Source: JBBRSD01 sp038245725 (GTDB lineage Bacteria > Actinomycetota > Coriobacteriia > Anaerosomatales > JAAXUF01). From it: DNA of 64,000 bases. The notes below the pieces were generated by a model. That model did no database searches and was not told the DNA's origin. It worked only from the letters and a program-made list of their open reading frames with translations. Every line of letters starts with the position of its first letter. Position 1 is the stretch's first letter. Positions 27,012 through 35,941 of this stretch are shown piece by piece. Position numbers and translations under genes: made by a program. The stretch lies in contig JBBRSD010000009.1 of NCBI GenBank assembly GCA_038245725.1, positions 17,296-81,295 on the forward strand. The letters are read 5' to 3'.

Positions 27012-28135
27012 GGCGTATCTGGGCCATCACTCGCAAAGAGTTCATCCACGTCATCCGAGACCCGCGGCTCCTCATGGTCATTCTCGCGATGCCACTCATC
27101 CAGCTCTTCCTCTACTCGTACGCGCTGTCCTTCGACGTCAAGCACCTGCCCACCGCCACGTTGGACTTCGACCGCACGACGCAGTCGCGTCAGTACCTCG
27201 ACGCGTTGCAGCAGTCCAACTACTTCACGATCAACCAGAGGCTGGACTCGTACTCTGGTGTCGACAAAGCCTTCGAGTCCAACTCGGACAAAGTGGTCGT
27301 GGTGGTCGGCTCCGGTTTCGGCAGCAACCTCGCTGCAGGCCGCGCTGGAAACGTGCAGATCCTCGTCGATGGCTCTGACGCGAACTCTGCGCAGCTTGGG
27401 CGGGGGTACTCGTCGGCGCTCTCCCGCGTCTACGGCGGCAAGGTCGTCGTGTCGCAGGTCGAGGCGAAAGGCTTCTCAACCGGTTCGCTTGCTTCGCTCG
27501 GCTCCAACACAAGGGTCTGGTACAACCCTGAGGGCAAATCGGCGGCGTATTACGTCCCGGGACTCATCGTGGTGCTCGTCACCACCGTGTTGGTACTGCA
27601 GACCGCCAACACGCTGGTCAAAGAGAGAGAGATGGGCACGTACGAGCAGCTCCTCGTGTCGCCCATTCGCAAGATCGAGCTCATGCTCGGCAAGATTGCG
27701 CCGTGGGCCCTAGTCGGGGCGCTGCAGATCATCCTCATCTCCACGATCGGGATCGTCGTGTTCCAGATCCCGTTTCGCGGCTCGCTCCTGTTGCTGACCG
27801 TCTCCAGCCTGCTCTATGTCAGCTGCGCCCTCGGCATGGGGCTGATCATCTCGGCGAGGGCGTCGTCGGTCGACTCGGCAAACCAACTCGCTGGGCTCAT
27901 CGCCTTCCTTCCAACGTTCATGCTCTCGGGCTTCGTCTTCCCGATCAGCAGCATGCCGTGGGCTTTGCAGGCGGTTTCGTACGCCTTCCCCGGACGCTAC
28001 TTCATGGTGATCACTCGCACGATCTTCCTGAAAGGCGGCGGCCTGGAAGTGCTCTGGCCGCAGATGCTGGCGTTGACGATCTTCGCAGTCACCATCATCA
28101 CGCTCGCGGCGAGCATGTACCGCGAGAGGGCGTGA
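27008..28135 (+). CDS. ABC-2 type permease (YbhS/YbhR-like)
   Basis: 375 residues, ATG overlapping the ATPase stop (ATGA). It begins RRIWAITRKEFIHVIRDPRLL, the cytoplasmic connecting helix typical of ABC-2 permeases, then one membrane helix, a large extracytoplasmic domain (about 50-180) and five C-terminal helices with the conserved KEREMGTYEQLLVSP loop. Works with the ATPases of this locus to export an unidentified substrate; YbhFSR relatives have been linked to drug, cation or lipid export. Confidence 0.88.
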   Translation: MRRIWAITRKEFIHVIRDPRLLMVILAMPLIQLFLYSYALSFDVKHLPTATLDFDRTTQSRQYLDALQQSNYFTINQRLDSYSGVDKAFESNSDKVVVVVGSGFGSNLAAGRAGNVQILVDGSDANSAQLGRGYSSALSRVYGGKVVVSQVEAKGFSTGSLASLGSNTRVWYNPEGKSAAYYVPGLIVVLVTTVLVLQTANTLVKEREMGTYEQLLVSPIRKIELMLGKIAPWALVGALQIILISTIGIVVFQIPFRGSLLLLTVSSLLYVSCALGMGLIISARASSVDSANQLAGLIAFLPTFMLSGFVFPISSMPWALQAVSYAFPGRYFMVITRTIFLKGGGLEVLWPQMLALTIFAVTIITLAASMYRERA

Positions 28136-28141
28136 TCACGC

Positions 28142-29260
28142 GTGTCGTGGAATAGGATCCGCCTGCTCATCTGGAAAGAGTTCACGCAGCTCAGGCGCGA
28201 CCGTTCGATGTTGCCCATCCTGTTCATCATGCCGATCATCATGCTGCTCATGTTCGGCTACGTGGTCGGCAGCGACATCAAGAACCTCAAGCTCGCGGTA
28301 CTCGACAGCGACAACTCGGCCCAGTCGCAGCGCGTGGTGGACGCTTTCGTCAGCTCTTCGTACTTCACGGTTGCCGCACGACCGCAGAACGAGGCTCAAC
28401 TCAAGGAAGCGTTGGACGGGGGCCAGGCGGCCATCGCGATCGATATCCCGAAAGGGCTCAGCGACGCGGTACGCGAGCATCGCTCGGCACAGATCGGCGT
28501 GGTTGTCGACGGCTCCGACAGCCGGACCAGCCAAGTCGCATTGCAGTACTCGAGCGGCATCCTCTCCAGCCTGGGCGCGGAGTTCTATCCCCGCCCGGGT
28601 GGATTGAGCGCCGGCGGCGTCAACGTCCAGACACGCATCTTCTACAACCCGACGCTTCGAGCGGTGAACACGATGGTTCCGGCCCTGCTCGCGTTCATTC
28701 TGCTCATGTCGACGACGAACATCATGTCGCAGGCGATCGTGAAAGAACGCGAGCAGGGCACGCTCGAACAGCTCTTCGTCACGCCGATCGGCAGGACCGA
28801 CTACCTGCTGGGCAAGGTGCTTCCCTACATTGGGGTGGCGTTCGTGCAGGTGACCGTCATCTTCGTCGTCGGCGTGCTGTGGTTCCAGGTGCCGTTCAAG
28901 GGGTCGCTGTGGGTGATTTTCGGCGGACTCATGCTCTTCATGCTTGCGGCGATCGGTATCGGTATGCTCGTCTCGCTGATGTCGGGCTCGAGGCAGCAGG
29001 CGCAGCAGACGTCGCAACTGCTGCAGATGCCTCAGATGATGCTGTCCGGCTTCATGTTCCCGATCGATGCGTTCCCTGTCTGGCTCTACTACGCGACCTA
29101 CCTGATCCCGCTGCGCTACATTCTCGTCATCGTTCGATCGAACTTCCTCAAAGGCTCCTCGTTTTCAGAGCTGTGGCCTCAATTCGCCGCGATGGCGGTC
29201 TTCTCGGTAGCTATCTTCCTTCTCGGCCTGTCGCGCTTCCACAAGCGCCTCGCCGACTAG
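28142..29260 (+). CDS. ABC-2 type permease (YbhR/YbhS-like)
   Basis: 372 residues, GTG start six bases after the previous gene; the ribosome site is weak and coupling is likely. Same architecture as the upstream permease: LIWKEFTQLRRDRSM, one helix, an extracytoplasmic domain, then KEREQGTLEQLFVTP and five helices. The two probably form a heterodimer. A tail-end MLSGFMFPID motif is shared with the permease at 32158. Confidence 0.88.
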   Translation: MSWNRIRLLIWKEFTQLRRDRSMLPILFIMPIIMLLMFGYVVGSDIKNLKLAVLDSDNSAQSQRVVDAFVSSSYFTVAARPQNEAQLKEALDGGQAAIAIDIPKGLSDAVREHRSAQIGVVVDGSDSRTSQVALQYSSGILSSLGAEFYPRPGGLSAGGVNVQTRIFYNPTLRAVNTMVPALLAFILLMSTTNIMSQAIVKEREQGTLEQLFVTPIGRTDYLLGKVLPYIGVAFVQVTVIFVVGVLWFQVPFKGSLWVIFGGLMLFMLAAIGIGMLVSLMSGSRQQAQQTSQLLQMPQMMLSGFMFPIDAFPVWLYYATYLIPLRYILVIVRSNFLKGSSFSELWPQFAAMAVFSVAIFLLGLSRFHKRLAD

Positions 29261-29278
29261 CAGAAAGAACGAGGCGCT

Positions 29279-30265
29279 ATGCGTTTCCCATGGTCACAGA
29301 GAGCAGAAGCCGAAGCGGTCCGAGACGACGGTGGCGTCGCCATCAACGTCAAAGGCCTGCGTAAGACATTCGGCGACTTCGTCGCGGTCAACGACGTCGA
29401 CCTCGCGGTCGGACGCGGCGAAATCTTCGGATTCCTGGGTCCCAACGGCTCCGGCAAGACCACCACGATCCGCATGCTGTGCGGCACGATCGAAGCGACC
29501 GGTGGCAGCGCGAAGATCATGGGCTACGACATCGAGACCGAGGCCGACAAGGTGCGGCTCAACATCGGCTACATGTCGCAGAAGTTCTCGCTGTTCTCGG
29601 ATCTGACCGTCGACGAGAACCTGCGCTTCTACGCCGGCATCTACGGCCTGACCGACGAGAAGTTCATCGAGCGGCGCGCCTACATCCTCAAGATGGCCGA
29701 CCTCGAAGGCCGCGAGGACGAACTCACGAAGAACCTCTCGGTGGGCTGGAAGCAGCGCCTGGCGCTGGGGTGCGCGACGATCCACGAGCCGAAGCTCATC
29801 TTCCTCGACGAGCCCACGTCCGGCGTCGACCCCAACGCGCGTCGCCAGTTCTGGGAGCTCTTGAACGAGCTCGCCTCGCAGGGCGTGACGCTGTTCGTCA
29901 CCACGCACTACATGGACGAGGCGACGCACTGCAACCGCCTCGCGTTCATCTACCGCGGCGACATCATCGCCGAGGGGACTCCGCAGGAGATCAAGAGCGC
30001 GCTCTCCGCCGACACAATCCTGCAGATCGAGGTCGCCGACGGCGAGTCGGCCCTCGCCGAACTCCTCAAGCACCCCATGGTCGACGAGGGCTACATGCAA
30101 GGCTCGCTGCTCAACATCAACCTAGGCCATAACAGCGCCAGCGACGCCGACATTCCCGGCTACCTGAAGAAGGCCGGCTTCGACCTGCTGCACATCGAGC
30201 CCGTCGAACCCACGCTCGAAGACGCGTTCGTGCACCTCGTCGGCCAGCAGGGAGGTCGGGCGTGA
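29279..30265 (+). CDS. ABC transporter ATP-binding protein (YbhF C-half-like)
   Basis: 328 residues. Walker A GPNGSGKTT (about 49-57), Q-loop YMSQKFSLF, signature NLSVGWKQR (variant of LSGGQ), Walker B LIFLDEPTSGVD and an intact switch histidine in VTTHYMDEAT. The LSVGWKQR signature matches the second half of YbhF/YhiH-type ATPases. Together with the ATPase at 26019 it should form a heterodimer serving the flanking permeases. Its stop overlaps the start of the TetR gene by four bases. Confidence 0.9.
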   Translation: MRFPWSQRAEAEAVRDDGGVAINVKGLRKTFGDFVAVNDVDLAVGRGEIFGFLGPNGSGKTTTIRMLCGTIEATGGSAKIMGYDIETEADKVRLNIGYMSQKFSLFSDLTVDENLRFYAGIYGLTDEKFIERRAYILKMADLEGREDELTKNLSVGWKQRLALGCATIHEPKLIFLDEPTSGVDPNARRQFWELLNELASQGVTLFVTTHYMDEATHCNRLAFIYRGDIIAEGTPQEIKSALSADTILQIEVADGESALAELLKHPMVDEGYMQGSLLNINLGHNSASDADIPGYLKKAGFDLLHIEPVEPTLEDAFVHLVGQQGGRA

Positions 30266-30975
30266 TGTGCGCGACCATCACGGGCGACTCCGGTCCCGCC
30301 CGCTACTTCGCCGACTTCGTCGAAGGTCGCCGAGGAGAGATCCTCGACGCCGCGCTCGCCGTCTTCGGCGAGAAAGGCTACGAGGCCGGCACGATGCGCG
30401 AGATCGCCGCTCGGGTGGGCGTGAGCGAGCCGGCGCTGTACCGCCACTATGCGAGCAAGGAAGCGATTCTCGGCGACATCGTGGCGACCGCGGGCGACAG
30501 GATATCGGGCGAGATGCGCAGAGGGCTCGGCGCGGTCACCGGTGCCAACGTCGTTGAGATGCTGCACCAGTTCATCGAGATGCGGCGACGAGGCATAGAG
30601 ACGAAGCGGCAGGCCTTGGCGTTCGCGGACGCCTCGGCGGCGCAGTCTGACGACGGGACGACCCGCGCGTCGCGCCCCGGAGCCGGCAACGTCATGCACG
30701 TCCTGATGCACGCGGCGCCGCACAACGACATGTTCATGGGGCTGCTGCGTGCCCATCTCGGCCAGCCGATGATCGAGGCCATGCGCGGCGTCATCCCCCG
30801 CGTGGACGCCGATTTCGGCATCGAGCGCTCCGCCGAGGAGACAGAGTCACACGTGCGCGTGCTCATGAGTTTGTTCGCGGGGTACTTCACGACTTCGCAG
30901 CTTCTCGACGCACCTCCCAATGACGACGCGATTGTTGACGCGATGCTCGCTATCATGGGGTGGGACGCGCACTAG
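30262..30975 (+). CDS. TetR/AcrR family regulator (CecR-like position)
   Basis: 237 residues, GTG start overlapping the ATPase stop. The N-terminal helix-turn-helix (about 27-72) reads ILDAALAVFGEKGYEAGTMREIAARVGVSEPALYRHYASKE in outline, the standard TetR DNA-binding domain. The C-terminal ligand domain is unassigned. In E. coli the TetR-type CecR is encoded with ybhGFSR and controls it; the same association here suggests this protein represses the locus when no ligand is bound. It sits inside the operon, upstream of the last two permeases. Confidence 0.88.
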   Translation: MMCATITGDSGPARYFADFVEGRRGEILDAALAVFGEKGYEAGTMREIAARVGVSEPALYRHYASKEAILGDIVATAGDRISGEMRRGLGAVTGANVVEMLHQFIEMRRRGIETKRQALAFADASAAQSDDGTTRASRPGAGNVMHVLMHAAPHNDMFMGLLRAHLGQPMIEAMRGVIPRVDADFGIERSAEETESHVRVLMSLFAGYFTTSQLLDAPPNDDAIVDAMLAIMGWDAH

Positions 30976-31016
30976 AAGCGTCTGACCGGCCGGGTTCTTC
31001 GGGCAGAGGAGATTGG

Positions 31017-32153
31017 ATGCATGCAGCGCTTCTGCGCATAGCGACGATCTCCCGCAAGGAGTTCGTCCACATCATCCGCGACTGGCGCATGATCGTCGCT
31101 GTCGCGGTGATGCCCTTGCTGCAGCTGCTGCTGTTCGCCTACGCCATCGGCTTCGACGTGCGCAACGTCCCCACCGTCCTCTACGACGCAGACCACTCGG
31201 CTCAAAGTCGTGCATACCTCGATGCGGCGACGAACTCCGGCTTCTTCCGAGTGATAGGCAACGTGAACAGCAACTCGCAGATCGACGACGCCTTCAACCA
31301 AGGGCGGGCGCGCGTCGCGATCGTCGTCGGCCAGGGCTTCGGGACCGCGCTGGCCGACGGGCGTGCCGCTCACGCAGCGGTGCTGCTCGACGGCAGCGAG
31401 CCGAACTCCGCCGAACTCGGTCGAGCCTACGCGCTCGCGCTCAACAACGTCTTCGGGCAACGCGTGCTCACGACGTGGGCCGCGACCCGCGGAGCCGCGC
31501 TCAACTTCGGCCAGCTCGAGCCCCGCGTGCGTGCGTGGTACAACCCGGAACGCAGTAGCGCCGACTTCCTCATCCCGGGACTCATGGTGGTCATCATCAT
31601 GATCGTCACCGTGCAGCAGACTGCGGTCACGATCGTTCGCGAGCGCGAAAGCGGCACGCTCGAGCAGATCATGGTCTCGCCCGTCCGCCAGGTCGAGCTC
31701 ATCCTCGGCAAGGTGGCTCCGTGGGCGGTCCTCGGCTTCGCCGATACCGCGGGCATCACAGCGGTCTCGCTCGTGATCTTCCACGTCCCTCTCCGAGGAG
31801 ACATCGCGCTTCTCGGCGTGGGGATGTTCCTCTTCGTTCTGTGCTCGCTTTCGATCGGGCTCGTGATCTCGGCGGTGGCCCCCACCATCGAGTCCGCGAA
31901 CATGGTGGGGCTGCTTGTCTCCTTCCTGCCGGGGTTCATGCTCTCGGGTATGGCGTTCCGGCTCTCCTCGATTCCGGTGTTCCTGCAGGTCATCTCATAC
32001 GCGTTTCCGGGGCGCTACATGGTCGATATCTCGCGTGGCGTGTTTCTGCGCGGAGCCGGCTGGCCGATTCTGTGGCCGCAAGTAGTCGAGCTCGTGCTCT
32101 ACGCAATCATCGGACTGGTACTGGCGACCGCCCTGAACCGAAGGCGGGCGTGA
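31017..32153 (+). CDS. ABC-2 type permease, second pair
   Basis: 378 residues from ATG 31017, just after GAGGAG; the open frame begins earlier (30960) but overlaps the TetR gene. Same ABC-2 layout as the first pair (ISRKEFVHIIRDWRM, RERESGTLEQIMVSP). Closest in appearance to the permease at 27008. No ATPase follows the second pair, so it probably shares the upstream ATPases or provides an alternative channel after gene duplication. Confidence 0.85.
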   Translation: MHAALLRIATISRKEFVHIIRDWRMIVAVAVMPLLQLLLFAYAIGFDVRNVPTVLYDADHSAQSRAYLDAATNSGFFRVIGNVNSNSQIDDAFNQGRARVAIVVGQGFGTALADGRAAHAAVLLDGSEPNSAELGRAYALALNNVFGQRVLTTWAATRGAALNFGQLEPRVRAWYNPERSSADFLIPGLMVVIIMIVTVQQTAVTIVRERESGTLEQIMVSPVRQVELILGKVAPWAVLGFADTAGITAVSLVIFHVPLRGDIALLGVGMFLFVLCSLSIGLVISAVAPTIESANMVGLLVSFLPGFMLSGMAFRLSSIPVFLQVISYAFPGRYMVDISRGVFLRGAGWPILWPQVVELVLYAIIGLVLATALNRRRA

Positions 32154-32157
32154 GGCT

Positions 32158-33279
32158 GTGAACTGGCGACGCTACCGGCTCATCGTGTGGAAGGAGTTCC
32201 TGCAGCTCAGGCGCGACCCTCTGCTGCTGCGCATCGTCTTGATCATGCCGGTCCTGCAACTGCTCATGTTCGGCTACGTTGTGGGCGCCGACGTGACGCA
32301 TCTCCCCACCGCGATCGTCGACCACGATCACACGGCGACCTCACGGGCGCTCGTGAACTCCTTCGCGAGCAGCAACTACTTCACGATCGTGGCGAGGCCC
32401 ACCGCCGAGAAGGACCTCCTGCCGCTGCTCGACAGCACGAAGGCGCAGGTGGCGATCGTCATCGACGCGGGAACTGAAGTCGGCCTGCTCGCCGGGCGCA
32501 CGATGCCAGTTGGCATCGTCGTCGACGGCGCTGACAGCAGGACCGCGTCAGTCGCGAGCGGCTACGCGGCGCAGGTGATAGCGGCGTACAATGCGCGGCG
32601 CCTCGCGCTGCAGACCGCTCGGGTGCATGGGCCCAGCCTCGACTCGCGCGTGCGCGTCGTCTTCAACCCGTCGATCAGAGCGGTCAACGCGATGATTCCG
32701 GGGCTGATCGCTGCGATCCTGATGATTTCGGTCATGGCGGTCATGAGCCAGGCGGTCGTCCGCGAGCGCGCGCGCGGCACGCTCGAGCAGATGATGGTGA
32801 CGCCACTCTCGCGCGGCGAATATCTTCTCGGCAAGGTCACGCCCTACGTGCTCATCGCGAGCGTGCAGATGGGGTTCGTCGCGTTTCTCGGCAGGGTGTG
32901 GTTCCGGGTACCGTTCAACGGCAGCCTCTGGACGGTTGCGCTGGGACTGGGGCTGTTCACGTTCACGTCGATCGGGATGGCGCTCCTCATATCGCTCGTG
33001 TCGCGCACGCAGCAGCAGGCGCAACAGATGACGATGTTCGTGATGATCCCGACGATGGTTCTGTCCGGCTTCATGTTCCCGCTCGAGTCGATGCCGGCGC
33101 CGATACTGCCGCTCACCTACATCATCCCTCTGCGCTACGCACTGGTCGTGCTGCGCGGGTCCTTCCTCAAGGGAGCGAGCATCGCCGACCTCGCGGTGCC
33201 GCTGGGAGCGATGGCGCTGTTCAGCCTCGTGATCTTCACAGCGGCGGTCACGCGGTTCTCTCGGACGCTCGGGGACTAG
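32158..33279 (+). CDS. ABC-2 type permease, second pair
   Basis: 373 residues, GTG start four bases after the previous stop. Contains IVWKEFLQLRRDPLL, an extracytoplasmic domain and RERARGTLEQMMVTP with MVLSGFMFPLES, matching the permease at 28142. Last gene of the plus-strand export locus; it converges with the diguanylate cyclase gene ending at 33296. Confidence 0.85.
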   Translation: MNWRRYRLIVWKEFLQLRRDPLLLRIVLIMPVLQLLMFGYVVGADVTHLPTAIVDHDHTATSRALVNSFASSNYFTIVARPTAEKDLLPLLDSTKAQVAIVIDAGTEVGLLAGRTMPVGIVVDGADSRTASVASGYAAQVIAAYNARRLALQTARVHGPSLDSRVRVVFNPSIRAVNAMIPGLIAAILMISVMAVMSQAVVRERARGTLEQMMVTPLSRGEYLLGKVTPYVLIASVQMGFVAFLGRVWFRVPFNGSLWTVALGLGLFTFTSIGMALLISLVSRTQQQAQQMTMFVMIPTMVLSGFMFPLESMPAPILPLTYIIPLRYALVVLRGSFLKGASIADLAVPLGAMALFSLVIFTAAVTRFSRTLGD

Positions 33280-33295
33280 GCGGGCACGCGGTGTG

Positions 33296-34594
33296 TCACC
33301 CGGCGGACGGCTCGACTTCGCCGGCGAGCATGACGCCGTTGCCGCCGCTGGCCTTGACCCGGTACATGGCGTCATCCGCGCGGCGCATCAGCGTGTCGTC
33401 ATCGTCCCCGTCCTCGTAGAGAGCAACGCCGATGCTGAGCGCCACACAGACGTCCGATTCCCCATGGGGAATCGTGAGGTGGGTCTTCTTGAGAATCTTG
33501 CGCGCCACTGTCAACGCAGCTGCAACCGACTTGACGCGCGGGAGGAGCACAACGAACTCGTCGCCTCCCAATCGAGCCACGGTGTCGCCCGCGCGAACGG
33601 CTCCCAGGAGCGAGTCTGCGATGGACTGAAGGACGCCGTCTCCTATCACATGCCCCAGCGTGTCGTTGATTGCTTTGAAATCGTCGACATCGCAGAACAT
33701 GAGGGCCGGATGAGCTTCTCCGCGCAGGGTTTGCGCCAGTGTCAGCTCTAGCCTGTCGGTGAAGAGCAGCCGGTTGGGTAGCCCCGTCAAAGCGTCATGC
33801 GTCGCGAGGTGCTGCGCCAGTTCCTCCACGGCTTTGCGCTCGGTGATGTCGCGGAAGTCCTCGATGACGCCGACTGTCTTGCCCCCGACAACGAACGGCC
33901 GAGACGTGAGCAAGCAGGTCACCGTCGTGCCGTCAGAGCGCGTCTTCTGGACCTCGCTTACGAGCTTCTCTTCTCCTCGGAGTGCGCGTCGCAAGGCGCA
34001 GTCCGGGGTGTGGCACGTCTTACCCGGGAAGGCGTCGTAGCATTTCATCCCGACCGCGGTGTCGTAGTCGATACCGGCGACCTCCGCGAGCGTGTGATTC
34101 AGGCGAGTCATGTTGAACTTCTTGTCGATGATGCGCATCCCATCGGCTGCCGTGTCAAACACCTGGTTGATCTGCGACAGCGCATCCTCGGCGAGCCGCT
34201 CCACCCGGCGGCGCTCGGAGATGTCGCGGACGACAGCGACAACCATCCTCACCCCATCGACGACAGCGATGCGAGCGCTGTTCTCAACCGGAAAGGCCGT
34301 GCCGTCCGCGCGCATGTGAGAGGCCTCGAAGAGCGCGCCGGCTTCCGTGATCTGACCGCCACGCGTGGAATCGTCCTCCGAGATGTTCGGATCGGCGTGC
34401 GCCGGATCGAGAAGATCGAAGATGCGCATCCCGACCAGCTTGCCGATGGGGTATCCGTACGTCTCCTCGGCCACGCGGTTCGCCGCGACGATGCTGCCAT
34501 CGTCCTCGCGAATGAAAAGGACGGCGTCGCGCACGTACTCCAGCAGCATGCGGCACTCGTCCGAGAGGTGATTCTCGATGGGTGATTTCTTCAC
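33296..34594 (-). CDS. PAS-PAS-GGDEF diguanylate cyclase
   Basis: 432 residues. Two PAS domains (about 14-130 and 140-255) are followed by a GGDEF domain (about 265-430) with the intact catalytic RLGGDEFVVLL and an upstream RAGD inhibitory-site motif at the right spacing. The second PAS has a Cys-containing insert (CYDAFPGKTCHTPDCALRR), a pattern seen in a common PAS subtype that may bind a metal or sense redox. No membrane segment, so it is a cytoplasmic sensor making cyclic di-GMP. A second GGDEF protein is at 48509. Confidence 0.9.
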   Translation of the reverse strand: MKKSPIENHLSDECRMLLEYVRDAVLFIREDDGSIVAANRVAEETYGYPIGKLVGMRIFDLLDPAHADPNISEDDSTRGGQITEAGALFEASHMRADGTAFPVENSARIAVVDGVRMVVAVVRDISERRRVERLAEDALSQINQVFDTAADGMRIIDKKFNMTRLNHTLAEVAGIDYDTAVGMKCYDAFPGKTCHTPDCALRRALRGEEKLVSEVQKTRSDGTTVTCLLTSRPFVVGGKTVGVIEDFRDITERKAVEELAQHLATHDALTGLPNRLLFTDRLELTLAQTLRGEAHPALMFCDVDDFKAINDTLGHVIGDGVLQSIADSLLGAVRAGDTVARLGGDEFVVLLPRVKSVAAALTVARKILKKTHLTIPHGESDVCVALSIGVALYEDGDDDDTLMRRADDAMYRVKASGGNGVMLAGEVEPSAG

Positions 34595-34670
34595 AGGGAC
34601 ACTCGTCCTCCAGCGGCGGCTTGATGTATCTACCCGGGTGGGGCGGCACCAGTCGAAGGATCGGGCGCCG

Positions 34671-35870
34671 CTACGCCTCCCGTAGCGCGCGCTGCGTCCA
34701 TCCGAAGCCGGCCGCGAGCAGCGCGGTGAGCCCCACCGCGACCACGAGTATGGGTAGTGCTACTTTATCGGCAAGAGCACCGGTCCCCATGAGGCCCAAG
34801 ACCATCATGACGCGCGTCGCGGTGGTGTTTGCGGCCATCACGCGGCCGCGAACGGAGCTGTCAGGCAGCGTCTGGAACAGCGTGATCGCCGGGATGAAGA
34901 AGAACATGTTCGCAATCCCAGTCACCACGATGAGCGCGGCCGCGGTCCATATGCTGTTCGCGAGGGCGACGAGCGCGAACGCCGGTGCGAACAGCGTGAC
35001 ACCGAAGAGGAACTTCGCCCCCGGGCGACTCGGGCCGCTTCGCGCCACCAGCACCGAGCCGATGAGGATGCCCACAGCACTCGCCGCGTCGAGCAGGGCC
35101 AGACCGGGCGCGCCCGCCCGGTAGCGCTGAAGCGCGAGCGCGTAGCAGACCGCCATCGACGCGGCGCCGAACAGCGCGCTCGGCACGTAGATGCTGAAGA
35201 GCTGGCGCAGCACGTCGTTGTTCGCGATGGCGCGCGCCCCCGCGAGCGTCTCGGCGACGAAGTCCTCGCGCTCGCCGGTGAACGGCAGTTGTGGCTGGCG
35301 AAAGCCGATCATCGCGATGGTGCCCGCCGAGACGAGGAACGTGACGCCGTCGAGCGTGAACGCCCACGCATAGCCGACCGTCGCGACGATTCCCGCGCCG
35401 ATAGCGAGGCCCGCGATCTCGGCGATCGCCTCGGAGGCGTTGTCGAGCGAGTTCGCGGCCATGAGCTCGCCCTCGGGGACGATGTCTGGGATGAGCGAGC
35501 GTTTCGCGGGCACGAAGAAGAGCGCGAGCGTCGAGGCGACGAAGGCGAGCGCGTACGCCCACCCGATGCCGTGGGGAACGACGAAAGGGATCGAGACGAC
35601 GACCGCGGCACGGATGAGATCGGCGGCGAGCATCGTGCGTCGGCGGTCCCAGCGGTCGACGAAGACGCCGGCCGGCATCCCGAACAGCGCCGCCGGCAGC
35701 ACCGTCACGCCGAGCATGATGCCCATCTGCAGCATGGAGCCAGTGACGGCGAATACCATCAGCGCCATGGCGATCTGATTGATCTTGTCGCCGATCACCG
35801 ATACGACCTGTCCTATCCACAGGCGGCGGTAATCAACAATGCGCAGCGGCGCAAGCGTGCGTGAGCCCAA
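34671..35870 (-). CDS. MFS transporter (EntS/MefA-like)
   Basis: 399 residues, TTG start five bases after GGGAGGG. About 12 hydrophobic segments; the first cytoplasmic loop carries the MFS signature form DRWDRRRTM. The N-terminus RIVDYRRLWIGQVVS is typical of the EntS/MefA group, which exports siderophores or macrolides. Substrate unknown. It lies between a GGDEF gene and the YfhO gene, with no context clue. Confidence 0.85.
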   Translation of the reverse strand: MGSRTLAPLRIVDYRRLWIGQVVSVIGDKINQIAMALMVFAVTGSMLQMGIMLGVTVLPAALFGMPAGVFVDRWDRRRTMLAADLIRAAVVVSIPFVVPHGIGWAYALAFVASTLALFFVPAKRSLIPDIVPEGELMAANSLDNASEAIAEIAGLAIGAGIVATVGYAWAFTLDGVTFLVSAGTIAMIGFRQPQLPFTGEREDFVAETLAGARAIANNDVLRQLFSIYVPSALFGAASMAVCYALALQRYRAGAPGLALLDAASAVGILIGSVLVARSGPSRPGAKFLFGVTLFAPAFALVALANSIWTAAALIVVTGIANMFFFIPAITLFQTLPDSSVRGRVMAANTTATRVMMVLGLMGTGALADKVALPILVVAVGLTALLAAGFGWTQRALREA

Positions 35871-35941
35871 TCGATCCCTCCCATCCCTCAGCCATCATGG
35901 CGGGAGAATGCGCGGCTGTCCAAACCTGCTGAGAAACCCTT

